Source of the DNA: Mesorhizobium loti
GTDB taxonomy: Bacteria > Pseudomonadota > Alphaproteobacteria > Rhizobiales > Rhizobiaceae
Direction of reading: 5' to 3'
DNA length: 64,000 nucleotides
Assembly (NCBI RefSeq): GCF_013170705.1
Contig: NZ_CP033334.1
Coordinates: forward strand, 2,395,501-2,459,500
In this document: piece by piece, positions 35,793 to 44,937 of the stretch
How positions within the stretch are numbered: the first letter of the stretch is position 1
Layout: the number at the start of each line of letters is the position of its first letter
The notes under the pieces: model-generated
Told to the model about the DNA's origin: nothing
The model's input: only the letters and a program-made list of their open reading frames with translations
Databases searched by the model: none
Translations under genes and position numbers: made by a program

Positions 35793-35947
35793 GGCGCCGC
35801 CCCTCATCTGGCTGCCGCCATCTTCTCCCTGTGAACGGGGAGAAGGACGCTGTCATCGGCGATTTCGCCAATAGCCGGCGTTGCAAACAGCTTCTTTCTC
35901 CCCGTTTACGGGGAGAAATGCCCGGCAGGGCAATGAGGGGCGGCGCT
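35793..35947. repeat. RIME-like inverted pair with GCGCCGCCCCTCAT at the outer ends
   Basis: The left unit begins GGCGCCGCCCCTCATCTGG and has a CTTCTCCC...GGGGAGAAGG hairpin. The right unit (35893-35947) is its inverse, with TTTCTCCCCGTTTACGGGG and ending GATGAGGGGCGGCGC-like sequence. The same two units occur in the opposite order at 55970-56129. It lies between convergent greA and waaC. Confidence 0.85.
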
Positions 35948-35978
35948 GACCTTTCCGGTTGAATTGATCGAATGAAAA

Positions 35979-36959
35979 TCAATTCTTGGCGGCGCTTGCC
36001 CGACTAAGCTCCAGCAATCTCTCCGCCTCCTCCACCACCTCAGCCGGCGCCAAACGCCCACCAGGAGCGGCAAGCAGCGTCGACGCGTAGGGCCCACGTG
36101 GACCCGTCAAACCCGGTTCCGTCGCCAAAAAAACGGCAACCGTCGGCAGGCCGAAGGCGCTGGCCAGGTGGGTCAGGCCGGTGTCGGCGCCGATGACCAG
36201 CGTCGAGTGGCCGAGGATGCCGGCGATGTCGGCCAGCGGCGATTTCGGCACCACGACGGTGGACGGCACGGCCCTGGCGATCGCTTCAGCCACGGACTTC
36301 TCACGTTCGTTCGACCAGGTGGTGACCGGAATCATGCCGCGCTCGACCAGCAGGCGGGCCGTTCCGATCCAGTCCTCGACGGGCCATTTCTTGTCCTCGC
36401 GGCTGGTGCCGTGCAGCAGGAAGGCGGTTTTTCCGATGGTGCCGGGTAGAGTGCCGAGTGGTGGCACGATGCCGGAGTCGAGCGTCGACAGATCGGGCTG
36501 ATAGCCGAGCGCCAGCCCAAACAGCCGCCTTGTCCGCTCGATGGCGTGCAGCTCGCGCGGCACGGCGTAGGTGACGTCATAAAACAGCGTCGCCGAGGGT
36601 TCGCGCGCGCTCGAACGGTCGAAGCCGGCGATCGGCGCGCCGGCCTGCCGTGCCACCAGGGCCGATTTCAGCAGGCCCTGCGCGTCGATGACCAGATCGT
36701 AGCGGCATTCGCGCAACGTGCGGCGCAACGCGGCTGCCTCGCGCCAGGTGCCGCCACTGAACAGCGCCTTGCGCCAGCGCCGGATGGCGACCGTGTGAAT
36801 CCGCGCGATCGCCGGGTGCAGCCCCACGATGCCGGCGAACGCCTCCTCGACGCACCAGTCGAAGGACACGTCCGGCCGGTTCAGGCTGGCATCCTCGACG
36901 GCCGGAAAGGTGTGGATGACATCGCCCATTGACGATGTCTTGACGATCAGGACCTTCAT
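35979..36959 (-). CDS. waaC: LPS heptosyltransferase I
   Basis: The 326-residue GT9 enzyme adds the first heptose to Kdo in the LPS inner core. The start [20 protein letters not shown] is the classic WaaC N-terminus; DLVIDAQGLLKSALVA, FLLHGTSREDKKWP and VIGADTGLTHLASAFGLPTV complete the family pattern. ATG 36959 overlaps the waaF stop by four bases, so the frame running further upstream is not used. Last gene of the hldD-waaF-waaC operon. Confidence 0.92.
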   Translation of the reverse strand: MKVLIVKTSSMGDVIHTFPAVEDASLNRPDVSFDWCVEEAFAGIVGLHPAIARIHTVAIRRWRKALFSGGTWREAAALRRTLRECRYDLVIDAQGLLKSALVARQAGAPIAGFDRSSAREPSATLFYDVTYAVPRELHAIERTRRLFGLALGYQPDLSTLDSGIVPPLGTLPGTIGKTAFLLHGTSREDKKWPVEDWIGTARLLVERGMIPVTTWSNEREKSVAEAIARAVPSTVVVPKSPLADIAGILGHSTLVIGADTGLTHLASAFGLPTVAVFLATEPGLTGPRGPYASTLLAAPGGRLAPAEVVEEAERLLELSRASAAKN

Positions 36960-37963
36960 GCCGCTGTCGGAAGTTCCAGCAGCCGGTCCGCCGCCGCAGC
37001 GACCTGGCCGACTCCCAATGTCTTCAGGCAGTTGAGATGACCGAGCGGACAGACCTTCTGGTGGCAGGGCGAACAGGAGAGGTGAAGCCAGACCAGTTCG
37101 CGGCGTTCCGCCAGCGGTGGCGTATTGTCGGGCGAGGTCGAGCCGTAGACGGCGACGATCGGCGTGCCGACGCCCGCCGCGACATGCATCAGCCCGCTGT
37201 CGTTGGAGACGGCGAGCCTTGCCGCCGCGATCAGGTCGATGGCGTCCTCCAGCCGCGTCTGGCCGGCGAGGTCGACGGCGCCGGGAGCCAGGGCCGCGAT
37301 CTCCGCCGTGACGGCGCGGTCGTTCTTCGAGCCGAACAGGGCGACCTTCAAGCCCTTGCCCATGAACTCGCGGGCCAGGCCGGCATAGCTTTCGCTCGGC
37401 CAACGCTTGGCCGGGCCGAATTCGGCGCCAGGCATCAGGGCCACAAATCCCTGTCGGGTCAGCCCGAAACGGTGGAGCAAAGTGGCCTGGTTGCCCGCAT
37501 CCACTGTCAGATGAGGCGCGCGAAAACTGCCGCCCCTGGCGAGGCTGAAATAGGCCTGCGCGGTGCGCCGTTTCAGGGCCTCCGGCAGCGGCACGACGTC
37601 GGTCAAAAGGCCGTAGCGCATTTCGCGCAGATGGCCGAAACGGCGCGGGATGCGGGCAAAGAATGGGATCAGCGCCGACTTCCAGCTGCCGGGCAGGACA
37701 TAGGCCATGTCGTAGCGGCCGCGCAGCAGGCGGCCGAAGCGGCGGCGATGGGTGAATTCGAACGCGCCGGGCTTCAGCGGAAAGTCGATCTGCTGGCGGA
37801 TCTCAGGCATGCGCTTGACCAGCGGCGCGGCCCAGGCCGGCGCCAGCACGTCGATCGCGGCGTTGGGATGGAGTTCCTTCAGCGCCGAGAACAGGCACTG
37901 CGCCATCACCATGTCGCCAACCCAGCGTGGGCCGATCACGAGGATCGTTGGGCTTTCAGCCAT
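36956..37963 (-). CDS. waaF: LPS heptosyltransferase II
   Basis: The 335-residue GT9 enzyme adds the second heptose. Signatures are [47 protein letters not shown] and [23 protein letters not shown]. It starts 28 bases inside the end of hldD and overlaps waaC by four bases, so the three genes are cotranscribed. Acts at the cytoplasmic membrane face with ADP-heptose as donor. Confidence 0.92.
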   Translation of the reverse strand: MAESPTILVIGPRWVGDMVMAQCLFSALKELHPNAAIDVLAPAWAAPLVKRMPEIRQQIDFPLKPGAFEFTHRRRFGRLLRGRYDMAYVLPGSWKSALIPFFARIPRRFGHLREMRYGLLTDVVPLPEALKRRTAQAYFSLARGGSFRAPHLTVDAGNQATLLHRFGLTRQGFVALMPGAEFGPAKRWPSESYAGLAREFMGKGLKVALFGSKNDRAVTAEIAALAPGAVDLAGQTRLEDAIDLIAAARLAVSNDSGLMHVAAGVGTPIVAVYGSTSPDNTPPLAERRELVWLHLSCSPCHQKVCPLGHLNCLKTLGVGQVAAAADRLLELPTAA

Positions 37964-38886
37964 TCGACATAGTCTCTGACACCGGTTTCCACTGTCCGGA
38001 ACTGGCCATTATAACCGGCCGCGCGCAAACGGGACATATCAGCTTGCGTAAAGCTCTGGTAGCTGCCCTTGAGGTGGTCGGGAAAGGGGATGAACTCGAT
38101 CTCTCCGTTGCCCAGCGTGTCGATGACCGTCTCCGCGATGGCACGGAAAGGCTGGGCTCGGCCGGTTCCGCAATTGAAAATGCCACTCGAACCGCGGTTC
38201 CAAAGCCACAGATTCACGTCCGCGACATCGCCGACATGGATGAAGTCGCGGCTTTGCTCGCCGGGTCCGAAGCCATCATAGGCGCCGAACAGTTTCGGGT
38301 TCTGGCCTTGCTCGACCTGGTTGAACAGATGGAAGGCAACCGATGCCATCGCGCCCTTGTGCGCCTCGCGCGGTCCGTAGACGTTGAAGTAGCGCAAGCC
38401 GGCCACAGGCGAATGATCCGTGTCGAAGACGGTGCGCCTGACATAGTCGTCGAACAGTTTCTTGGAATAGGCGTAGACATTGAGCGGCCGCTCAAGCTCG
38501 GCTTCCTCGCGAAACTCGGACCCGCCACCGTAGACGGATGCGGAAGAGGCGTAGAGGAAGGGCACGCGCAGCGCGAGACACTGATGCAGCAGCCGCTTCG
38601 AGTAGGCGTAGTTCACCTCCATCATGAATTTGCCGTTCCACTCCGTGGTGGTCGAACAGGCACCCTGATGGAAGACGGCCTCGATGCGGCCGAGCCCGCC
38701 GGACTCCAGGCGTGGCAGGAAGTCATCCTTGTCGAGGTAGTCGGCTATGCTGAGATCGGCGAGGTTGGCGATCTTGTGGCCGTCGGTGAGATCGTCGACG
38801 ACGAGGATGTCGTCATGGCCCTCGGCGTTGAGCGCGGCGACGATGTTGGAGCCGATCATGCCGGCGCCGCCCGTGACGATGATCAT
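37936..38886 (-). CDS. hldD: ADP-L-glycero-D-manno-heptose 6-epimerase
   Basis: The 316-residue short-chain epimerase converts ADP-D-glycero- to ADP-L-glycero-D-manno-heptose. It has the NADP motif [22 protein letters not shown], the catalytic [11 protein letters not shown] and [13 protein letters not shown]. It supplies the donor for WaaF and WaaC encoded downstream. First gene of the minus-strand operon, divergent from the toxin-antitoxin pair. Confidence 0.93.
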   Translation of the reverse strand: MIIVTGGAGMIGSNIVAALNAEGHDDILVVDDLTDGHKIANLADLSIADYLDKDDFLPRLESGGLGRIEAVFHQGACSTTTEWNGKFMMEVNYAYSKRLLHQCLALRVPFLYASSASVYGGGSEFREEAELERPLNVYAYSKKLFDDYVRRTVFDTDHSPVAGLRYFNVYGPREAHKGAMASVAFHLFNQVEQGQNPKLFGAYDGFGPGEQSRDFIHVGDVADVNLWLWNRGSSGIFNCGTGRAQPFRAIAETVIDTLGNGEIEFIPFPDHLKGSYQSFTQADMSRLRAAGYNGQFRTVETGVRDYVEWLKAQRSS

Positions 38887-38963
38887 GAAGGCCTCTGGTT
38901 GCTTGCGATTCCGGTCCTTATAAGGGAGGCCAGCCGGGCTGTCGACAAAGCAGGTGGTTGTCT

Positions 38964-38995
38964 GTTTTGTCCATTTTGTCTATTATGGGCAAAAC
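38964..38995. promoter_or_regulatory. Candidate operator of the Phd/PemK-like operon
   Basis: GTTTTGTCCAT (38964-38974) and ATGGGCAAAAC (38985-38995) form an 11-bp inverted repeat with one mismatch and a ten-base spacer, ending 10 bases before the antitoxin ATG. TTTTGTCCAT and TTTTGTCTAT also make an overlapping direct repeat. This fits autorepression by the antitoxin-toxin complex. Confidence 0.65.
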
Positions 38996-39005
38996 GGAGT
39001 GTCCA

Positions 39006-39242
39006 ATGAAACACTATCCATCGACCGATCTGAAACAGAATCTCGGCGACGTGCTTGCGGCCGCCAGCCAGCAGCCCGTCTCCATCACTCGTCACAACAA
39101 GCCGAGATACGTCCTGATGAGCATCGAGGCTTACGAAGCTCGATTCGCCAACGACAGCCGGCGCGCTTATGCGTCGGAGGATGCACCATCCGAACATGTC
39201 GAGATACTCGAAGAGTACGCCGCGGAACTGGACCGTGATTAA
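39006..39242 (+). CDS. Phd/YefM-family antitoxin
   Basis: The 78-residue protein has the Phd/YefM DNA-binding domain: STDLKQNLGDVLAAASQQPV, ITRHNKPRYVLMSIEAYEA. An acidic C-terminal tail (PSEHVEILEEYAAELDRD) would bind the toxin. ATG 39006 is preferred. Its end overlaps the toxin start by eight bases. The palindrome at 38964-38995 is the likely operator. Base composition is lower in G+C than the flanking heptose genes. Confidence 0.85.
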   Translation: MKHYPSTDLKQNLGDVLAAASQQPVSITRHNKPRYVLMSIEAYEARFANDSRRAYASEDAPSEHVEILEEYAAELDRD

Positions 39243-39648
39243 ACCTGTTGCCGCGGATGTGTGGCGATATCCATATCTATGGCATCGCCAACACGGAGAT
39301 GGCGAGACCGAAGGCCGCAAGACGAGGCCTGTCGCATTCGTCGCCGTTCTCCCGGGGAAGGCCGGAGGCACGAACCTTTTCATCCTTGCAATCACCTCCG
39401 CGCAGCCGGGCCGTGATCGCTCAGCCGTTGGGGTTCCGGAAATTGAACGCCACCGTGCCGGCCTTGACGCTATCCCCCTTTGGGTCATAGTCGACGAGTA
39501 CAACCACGATATCCTGGAATCGTCGGCCTATTTCGAACCGGGTGCGCGCATCGGCGCCTTCAGTCCGTCATTCCACAAAAAAGTCATGCCGGCTTTCATT
39601 GCGGCTGTTCGCGGAGGCCGATCCAAAGCCATCCCACGGGCTGACTGA
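39235..39648 (+). CDS. PemK-like growth-inhibitor family toxin
   Basis: The likely start is GTG 39235, overlapping the antitoxin by eight bases, giving 137 residues. VWRYPYLWHRQHGDGETEGR, KTRPVAFVAVLPG, LFILAITSAQPGRD and VPEIERHRAGLDAIPLWVIVDEYN match the PemK-like growth-inhibitor proteins of rhizobia. These are related to MazF RNases. RNA cleavage is therefore inferred. Pairing with a Phd/YefM antitoxin is unusual. The reading frame appears intact. Confidence 0.7.
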   Translation: MIKPVAADVWRYPYLWHRQHGDGETEGRKTRPVAFVAVLPGKAGGTNLFILAITSAQPGRDRSAVGVPEIERHRAGLDAIPLWVIVDEYNHDILESSAYFEPGARIGAFSPSFHKKVMPAFIAAVRGGRSKAIPRAD

Positions 39649-39691
39649 ACGGTCTGCAACGGGGGCAGGTCAAGATCACAAGGGACAAAAA

Positions 39692-40324
39692 ATGCCGTCG
39701 ACCGAATTGCTCATCGCATTTTTCGCCACGACGGCGATCTTCGCCTATATCCCAGGTCCGGCCATGCTTTATGCCGCGGCGCAGACGATGGCGCGTGGGC
39801 GCTGGTCAGGCCTGACGGCCGCACTCGGCATTCATCTTGGCGGCTACGTGCATGTCTTTGCCGCCGCCGCCGGCCTGTCGGTGCTGTTCCACGCCGTGCC
39901 GCCGCTCTACATGGCGGTCAAGCTCGTCGGCGCGCTCTATCTGATCTGGCTCGGTGTCTCGCTATTCCGCAAGCGCGTCGAGGGCGACGTGGCACTGCCC
40001 GCCATCGAGCGCAAATCGGCGCGCCGGGCTTTTTTCGAAAGCATCACCGTCGAGGTGCTCAATCCGAAGACCGCGATCTTCTTCATGGCGTTCCTGCCGC
40101 AGTTCATCGACGCCTCGTCGGCCTTCCCGGTCTGGCTGCAATTCGTCATACTGGGTACTATCGTCAACCTGATGTTCTCGTCGGCCGACATTGTCTGCGT
40201 GTTCCTGGCCGGCCTCGTGATCGGCCGGCTGCGGCGTTCGAGCCGGGCGCAGCGCCTGATGCAGCGGGCCGGTGGTGCGGTGCTGGTCGGGCTCGGCGTC
40301 CACGTCGCCCTGCAGAAGAGCTGA
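39692..40324 (+). CDS. LysE-family amino-acid/metabolite exporter
   Basis: The 210-residue protein has five or six membrane helices. LysE/RhtB features are FAYIPGPAMLYAAAQTMARG, GLTAALGIHLGGYVHVFAAA, LVGALYLIWLGVSLFR and VEVLNPKTAIFFMAFLPQFID. It exports amino acids, homoserine lactones or related molecules. ATG 39692 follows AAGGGA. It lies between the toxin-antitoxin pair and hldE. Confidence 0.88.
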   Translation: MPSTELLIAFFATTAIFAYIPGPAMLYAAAQTMARGRWSGLTAALGIHLGGYVHVFAAAAGLSVLFHAVPPLYMAVKLVGALYLIWLGVSLFRKRVEGDVALPAIERKSARRAFFESITVEVLNPKTAIFFMAFLPQFIDASSAFPVWLQFVILGTIVNLMFSSADIVCVFLAGLVIGRLRRSSRAQRLMQRAGGAVLVGLGVHVALQKS

Positions 40325-40433
40325 CGGGCATCGCCGTTGCGCCGGCTCGAATTGCGGTATATCGGCAGGCATGAACGGCCGCCAGCCGCCCCCTATATTC
40401 CAGAGACGGTTTTCCCAGCGCGTTGCCAGTGAC

Positions 40434-41927
40434 ATGATCAAGCACAATCCGCCTTCACCCGAACCCCTGCACCGCGCCATTGCGCGCTTTGGCGACGTCG
40501 CCGTGCTGGTGGTCGGCGACATCATCCTCGACCGCTTCGTCAACGGCGTCATCGAGCGCATTTCTCCGGAAGCGCCGATCCCGGTGCTGCACGGGCGCGG
40601 CGAGACCTCGGCGATGGGCGGCGCCGGCAATGTCGTGGCCAACATCATCTCGCTCGGCGCGCGCGCCATTCCGGTTTCGGTGATGGGCACCGACACGGCC
40701 GGCGACAGCCTGTTGCGGATGCTTGGCGAGCTTGGCGCCGACACGGCGGGCCTGGCGCAGCAGGGTGGCCGCATGACCTCGTCGAAAAGCCGTTTCAGCG
40801 CACTCAACCAGCAGGTGCTGCGTTTCGACGAAGAAGAGATCAAGCCGCTCGGCGAAACGGAGCGGGCCGGTTTGATCCGGCATTTTCGCGCCGCGCTCGC
40901 GGCGGCCGACATCGTCATCCTGTCCGATTACGGCAAGGGCATCCTGCTTGATGGCGTCGCCGCCGAACTGATCGCCATCTGCCGCGAGGCGGGCAAACCG
41001 GTACTGGTCGACCCGAAGGGCAGGGACTATGCGCGCTATGCGGGCGCGACCGCCATCACCCCCAATCGCAAGGAGCTTGGCGAGGCCGTCGGCCATCCGG
41101 TGTTCGCCGATGACGAGATCGTCGCGGCGGCCCGTGAGCTGATCTCGGCGCACGGCTTCGACTTTGTCGTCGCCACACGCAGCGAAAAAGGCATGAGCGT
41201 CGTCGGCCCGGATGAGGCCAGCCACATCGCCACCCAGGCGCGCGAAGTGTTCGACGTCTCGGGCGCGGGCGATACGGTCATTGCAACGTTCGCGCTGGCG
41301 CTCGCTTCGGGTGCCGATCCCGTCGCGGCGGCCTCGATCGCCAATGCCGCCGGCGGGGTTGTTGTGGGAAAACGCGGCACCGCGCGGCTGACGGTCGAGG
41401 AGCTCACCGGCGCGCTGTTGCGCTCGCATGGACCGACCGCCCACAAGGACGCCATCCTCGATGCCGCGTCGGCCGCGCGCATGGTGGCGGCCTGGAAGGA
41501 AGAGGGCCTGAGCGTCGGCTTCACCAATGGCTGTTTCGACATCCTGCATGCCGGCCATGTCAGCCTCTTGCACGCGGCGCGCAGCCAGTGCGACCGGCTG
41601 GTGCTTGGCTTGAACAGCGATGCCTCGGTGCGGCGGCTGAAGGGGCCGGGCCGTCCGGTCAACGACCAGCATGACCGCGCCTGCGTGCTCGCGGCCCTGG
41701 CTTCGGTCGATGCTGTCGTGGTGTTCGAGGAGGATACGCCGCTGGCGCTGATCGAGGCGCTTCTGCCCGACATACTGGTCAAGGGCGCGGACTACACGAT
41801 CGAGACGGTGGTGGGCGCCGATGTGGTGCAGAAGGCCGGCGGACGCGTCGTGCTGGTCGATCTCGTCGCCGGCAAGAGCACGACCGGCACCATCGGAAAA
41901 CTGCGCGCGGGCGGCAGCACCAACTGA
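40434..41927 (+). CDS. hldE: Bifunctional heptose-7-phosphate kinase/heptose-1-phosphate adenylyltransferase
   Basis: The 497-residue protein has an N-terminal PfkB-type kinase domain (VLVVGDIILDRFVNG, GGAGNVVANI, VFDVSGAGDTVIATFALAL). Its C-terminal nucleotidyltransferase domain contains SVGFTNGCFDILHAGHVSLL. It makes heptose-1,7-bisphosphate and later ADP-heptose. It is followed by gmhA after seven bases. ATG 40434 is chosen. Confidence 0.95.
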   Translation: MIKHNPPSPEPLHRAIARFGDVAVLVVGDIILDRFVNGVIERISPEAPIPVLHGRGETSAMGGAGNVVANIISLGARAIPVSVMGTDTAGDSLLRMLGELGADTAGLAQQGGRMTSSKSRFSALNQQVLRFDEEEIKPLGETERAGLIRHFRAALAAADIVILSDYGKGILLDGVAAELIAICREAGKPVLVDPKGRDYARYAGATAITPNRKELGEAVGHPVFADDEIVAAARELISAHGFDFVVATRSEKGMSVVGPDEASHIATQAREVFDVSGAGDTVIATFALALASGADPVAAASIANAAGGVVVGKRGTARLTVEELTGALLRSHGPTAHKDAILDAASAARMVAAWKEEGLSVGFTNGCFDILHAGHVSLLHAARSQCDRLVLGLNSDASVRRLKGPGRPVNDQHDRACVLAALASVDAVVVFEEDTPLALIEALLPDILVKGADYTIETVVGADVVQKAGGRVVLVDLVAGKSTTGTIGKLRAGGSTN

Positions 41928-41934
41928 GGGTTTC

Positions 41935-42507
41935 ATGTCTGAACTGAATGACTATCTGGTCCGCTCGGCGGCCGCGATCACGGCGATGGTCGAGCGTGAC
42001 CTGACAGGCGAGATGGAACGCGCGGCGAGCGCCGTGGTGACGGCGCTTTCGTCGGGCAAGGCCTTCCTGATCGCCGGCAATGGCGGGTCGGCCAGCGATG
42101 CCATCCACATAGCCGGCGAACTCGTCGGCCGTTTCCTGAAGGAGCGCAAGGCCTACAATGTCATAGCACTGCCAGCCAACGCGGCGGTGCTGACCGCATG
42201 GGGCAATGATTATGGCTTCGACACGGTGTTTTCGCGCCAGGTCGAGGCGCATGGCTCGGCCGGCGGCGTGCTTCTGGCGATCTCGACCAGCGGCAATTCT
42301 CCGAGCATTCTCGCCGCCGCCGAACAGGCGCGGATGATGGACATGACGGTGATCGGCCTGACCGGCGACACCGGCGGCAAGCTCAAGCCGCTGTGCGATA
42401 TACTGCTCAACGTGCCCTCGACCTCGACGCCGATCATCCAGCAGGGGCATCTGTGCCTCTACCACCATCTGTGCGAGGTGGTCGAAACGCGCCTGCACAA
42501 TGGCTGA
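41935..42507 (+). CDS. gmhA: Sedoheptulose-7-phosphate isomerase
   Basis: The 190-residue SIS-domain enzyme converts sedoheptulose-7-phosphate to D-glycero-D-manno-heptose-7-phosphate, the first step of heptose synthesis. Motifs are FLIAGNGGSASDAIHIAGEL, AWGNDYGFDTVFSRQVEA, ISTSGNSPSI and the C-terminal QQGHLCLYHHLCE with metal ligands. It overlaps gmhB by eight bases. Confidence 0.93.
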   Translation: MSELNDYLVRSAAAITAMVERDLTGEMERAASAVVTALSSGKAFLIAGNGGSASDAIHIAGELVGRFLKERKAYNVIALPANAAVLTAWGNDYGFDTVFSRQVEAHGSAGGVLLAISTSGNSPSILAAAEQARMMDMTVIGLTGDTGGKLKPLCDILLNVPSTSTPIIQQGHLCLYHHLCEVVETRLHNG

Positions 42508-43147
42508 CGGGGTATCGCACCCGCTGGTCGAGCCGGGTGTGTGGATCGAGCGGATCGGCGACCGGTTTTTTCCGCGGCACGTGCCGGCGCTGTTCCTCGA
42601 CCGCGATGGCACCATCAACATCGATACCGACTATCCCAGCGATCCGGGCGAGATCGAGCTCAGGCGGCAGATGCTGCCGGCGATCGCAGCCGCGAACGAG
42701 GCCGGGATTCCAGTTGTCGTGGTCACCAACCAGTCCGGCATAGCGCGCGGCTATTTCGGCTGGAGCGTCTTTGCCGCGGTGAACGGCCGCGTCCTCGATC
42801 TGCTGCACGACCGGGGCGTGTTCGTCGACATGGTGCTTGCCTGCGCCTACCACGAGGCGGGTGTCGGGCCATTGGGCGTATCGGATCATCCGATGCGCAA
42901 GCCCAATCCGGGCATGCTGGTCGAGGCTGCCAAGCGCCTCGGCATTGATCTTGAGCGGTCCCTGATCGTCGGCGACAAGCTGGCCGACATGCAGGCGGGA
43001 AAGCGTGCTGGCCTGTCGCAAGGCTGGCTGGTCGACGGCGAGGCGGCGGCTCAGGCCGGTTTCGCCATCAGGCCCCTGCGCGACGGCAGCGACCTCGGTG
43101 GCCTGCTCGCAGCCATCGAAATGCTCGGCCGGGACAACAGGTCCTGA
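42500..43147 (+). CDS. gmhB: D,D-heptose-1,7-bisphosphate 7-phosphatase
   Basis: The 215-residue HAD enzyme removes the 7-phosphate from heptose-1,7-bisphosphate. LFLDRDGTINIDTDYP holds the nucleophile and acid Asp residues. VVVTNQSGIARGYF and MRKPNPGMLVEAAK with IVGDKLADMQAGKRAGL follow. The zinc-loop region reads CAYHEAGVGPLGVSDHPMRK, lacking the usual C-x-C pair, so metal binding may differ. Last gene of the plus-strand heptose operon. Confidence 0.9.
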   Translation: MADGVSHPLVEPGVWIERIGDRFFPRHVPALFLDRDGTINIDTDYPSDPGEIELRRQMLPAIAAANEAGIPVVVVTNQSGIARGYFGWSVFAAVNGRVLDLLHDRGVFVDMVLACAYHEAGVGPLGVSDHPMRKPNPGMLVEAAKRLGIDLERSLIVGDKLADMQAGKRAGLSQGWLVDGEAAAQAGFAIRPLRDGSDLGGLLAAIEMLGRDNRS

Positions 43148-43162
43148 TCCAGGACAGGCAGT

Positions 43163-43957
43163 TCATACAGGATCGTTGCGTTCCGAGGCTTCGTAAAGCT
43201 TGGCTTCGGTGGCGAAGGAATAGATCATCACCGACATCGAGTAGACGAAACCGTGCCGACCGCACAGGAAGTAGCGCTTGGCCAGGTAGAATTTCAGGAA
43301 GTTGCCGAACGGCGACAGCACCAGCCGCACCAGGCCGGGCTTCTTGCCCTTCTCGACCAGCGTGACGGCCTTGAGGCCGGAATAGGCGTTGGCCCGGGCG
43401 AGATCCTCCTCGACCGATATTTCGCGGCGATGCAGCAGGACACCCTTTTCGATCGTGCCGGTCTCGCCCGGCACGTGGAAGGCTTCATGCACCCGCGCGG
43501 TGAGATCCATGGTGGCGCCTTCCCGGCGGAAAAGCCGCATCAGCCTGTTGTGCAGTACCCAGCGGTGCGCATAGCCGTAGCCCTTCAGCCAATCGCGGCG
43601 GCGGATGTACCAGCCGCTGACCTTGTTGTCGGCCGCCTGCGTGATGGCCACGATCGACTGTCGCAGCTGGTCATCGACGCGCTCGTCCGGGTCGATCGAA
43701 AGACACCAGGGCTGCGTAGCATGGTCGAGCGAGAATTGCCGCTGACGGGGAAAGCCCGGCCAGTCATTGTGCAGCAGCTTTATCGGGTAGCCCTTGGCGA
43801 TATAGCCTTTCACGCATTCGACAGTGCCGTCGGTCGAGCCGGAATCGACGACGATGATCTCGGCGCAGAAATCGATGCTTTCCAGACACGGGCCGATCAT
43901 GTCGGCTTCGTCCACGCAAATGATAAGCGCCGAGACCGGGCTTGCAAATCGAGTCAT
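43163..43957 (-). CDS. Glycosyltransferase family 2, WaaE-like
   Basis: The 264-residue GT2 enzyme has VSALIICVDEADMIGPCLES, IIVVDSGSTDGTVE, the D-x-D-like SIDPDERVDD and FRREGATMDLTARVHEAFHV. These match LPS core beta-1,4-glucosyltransferases (WaaE/KdtX-like). ATG 43957 follows GGGAAGGGGACC. Its convergent position beside the heptose genes supports an LPS core role. Sugar and acceptor are inferred. Confidence 0.82.
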   Translation of the reverse strand: MTRFASPVSALIICVDEADMIGPCLESIDFCAEIIVVDSGSTDGTVECVKGYIAKGYPIKLLHNDWPGFPRQRQFSLDHATQPWCLSIDPDERVDDQLRQSIVAITQAADNKVSGWYIRRRDWLKGYGYAHRWVLHNRLMRLFRREGATMDLTARVHEAFHVPGETGTIEKGVLLHRREISVEEDLARANAYSGLKAVTLVEKGKKPGLVRLVLSPFGNFLKFYLAKRYFLCGRHGFVYSMSVMIYSFATEAKLYEASERNDPV

Positions 43958-44203
43958 GGTCCCCTTCCCATGGCGGGCCGTCCCCGGAGCAAACGCTGCT
44001 TGTGCCATCTGTTCTTACGCAATCCCGGGCGGAAAACCGTTACACATTTTTCCAGCAATTGCTTGAGAAACCAATCAGGCGGTCAGTTCGGCGGCGAAGT
44101 TCGGCGGAGCCGTCCAGCCTTGTACATCAGCCTCTGTCGAATACCAACGCGGCACCGGTGTGGCGGAGACCAGGAATTCGCGGGCGCGAAGGCGGTTGCC
44201 GGT

Positions 44204-44683
44204 TCAGGGGCGCTCGAAGGAGACCAGGCCTTCATCCTTGACACGGCGGATGGTGAGCGCGGTGCGCACCGTGTCGACATTCGGCGTCGAGGTCAGTTCC
44301 TCGATGACGAACGTCTGGAAGGCACCGAGGTCGCTTGCCACGCAGTGCAGCAGGAAATCGGATTCGCCCGAAACCATCCAGGCATCGCGCACGATCGGCC
44401 AGCCGCGCGTGCGCTCGGCGAAGGTGCGCAGTTCGGCATCGGCCTGATGATGCAGTCCGACTAGGCAGAAGGCGACGACGTCGAGGCCGAGCGCCGGGGC
44501 GTTGAGCAGCGCGCGGTAGCCGCGGATGATGCCAGCTTCCTCCAGCCGCTTGACCCGGCGCAGGCAGGGCGGGGCGGAAATGCCAACGCGGTTCGACAAC
44601 TCGACATTGGTCATGCGTCCGTCGGCCTGCAATTCGCGCAGGATCTTCCAGTCGATGGCGTCGAGGTCGGCTTTCAGGGGCAT
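44204..44683 (-). CDS. Lrp/AsnC-family transcriptional regulator
   Basis: The 159-residue protein has the Lrp helix-turn-helix LDAIDWKILRELQADGRMTN, NRVGISAPPCLRRVKRLEEA. A C-terminal RAM/ligand domain (VSGESDFLLHCVASDLGAFQTF) follows. Such regulators respond to amino acids. ATG 44683 is chosen. It is divergent from trxB, with 254 bp between them that probably carry both promoters. The target set is unknown. Confidence 0.88.
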   Translation of the reverse strand: MPLKADLDAIDWKILRELQADGRMTNVELSNRVGISAPPCLRRVKRLEEAGIIRGYRALLNAPALGLDVVAFCLVGLHHQADAELRTFAERTRGWPIVRDAWMVSGESDFLLHCVASDLGAFQTFVIEELTSTPNVDTVRTALTIRRVKDEGLVSFERP

Positions 44684-44937
44684 GGTTGTCTCTGCTCGGC
44701 GCAAGAATCTTTCGCGATTTTGTAATTAAACGACTTTTGTGATGGCGCCAGCCCTCATCAACGCGATTTTTGAAGCGTAACGAAAGCGGCGATCGTGCGA
44801 ATAACCGCGTGGGCCGAACCTTTCCGGGGACGACGGCCCGTTCGTCTTGCTGGCGTGGTTGGCAACCCTTACATTAAGCGCGAATTTCACGTCTTTCTCC
44901 AAGGCACCCCCGATTGTCCGCCCCGCTGAGGCTTTAA

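Noticed and set aside
41300..41700. CRISPR arrays or other regularly spaced repeats (whole window scanned)
   Set aside because: No set of identical 25-40 bp repeats with uniform spacers was found anywhere; the repeats here are dispersed palindromes.
44083..44203. Minus-strand stretch reading like a protein C-terminus just after the Lrp stop
   Set aside because: It is in frame with the Lrp gene but lies beyond its stop, has no start of its own and matches no family I know; chance or a remnant cannot be separated.
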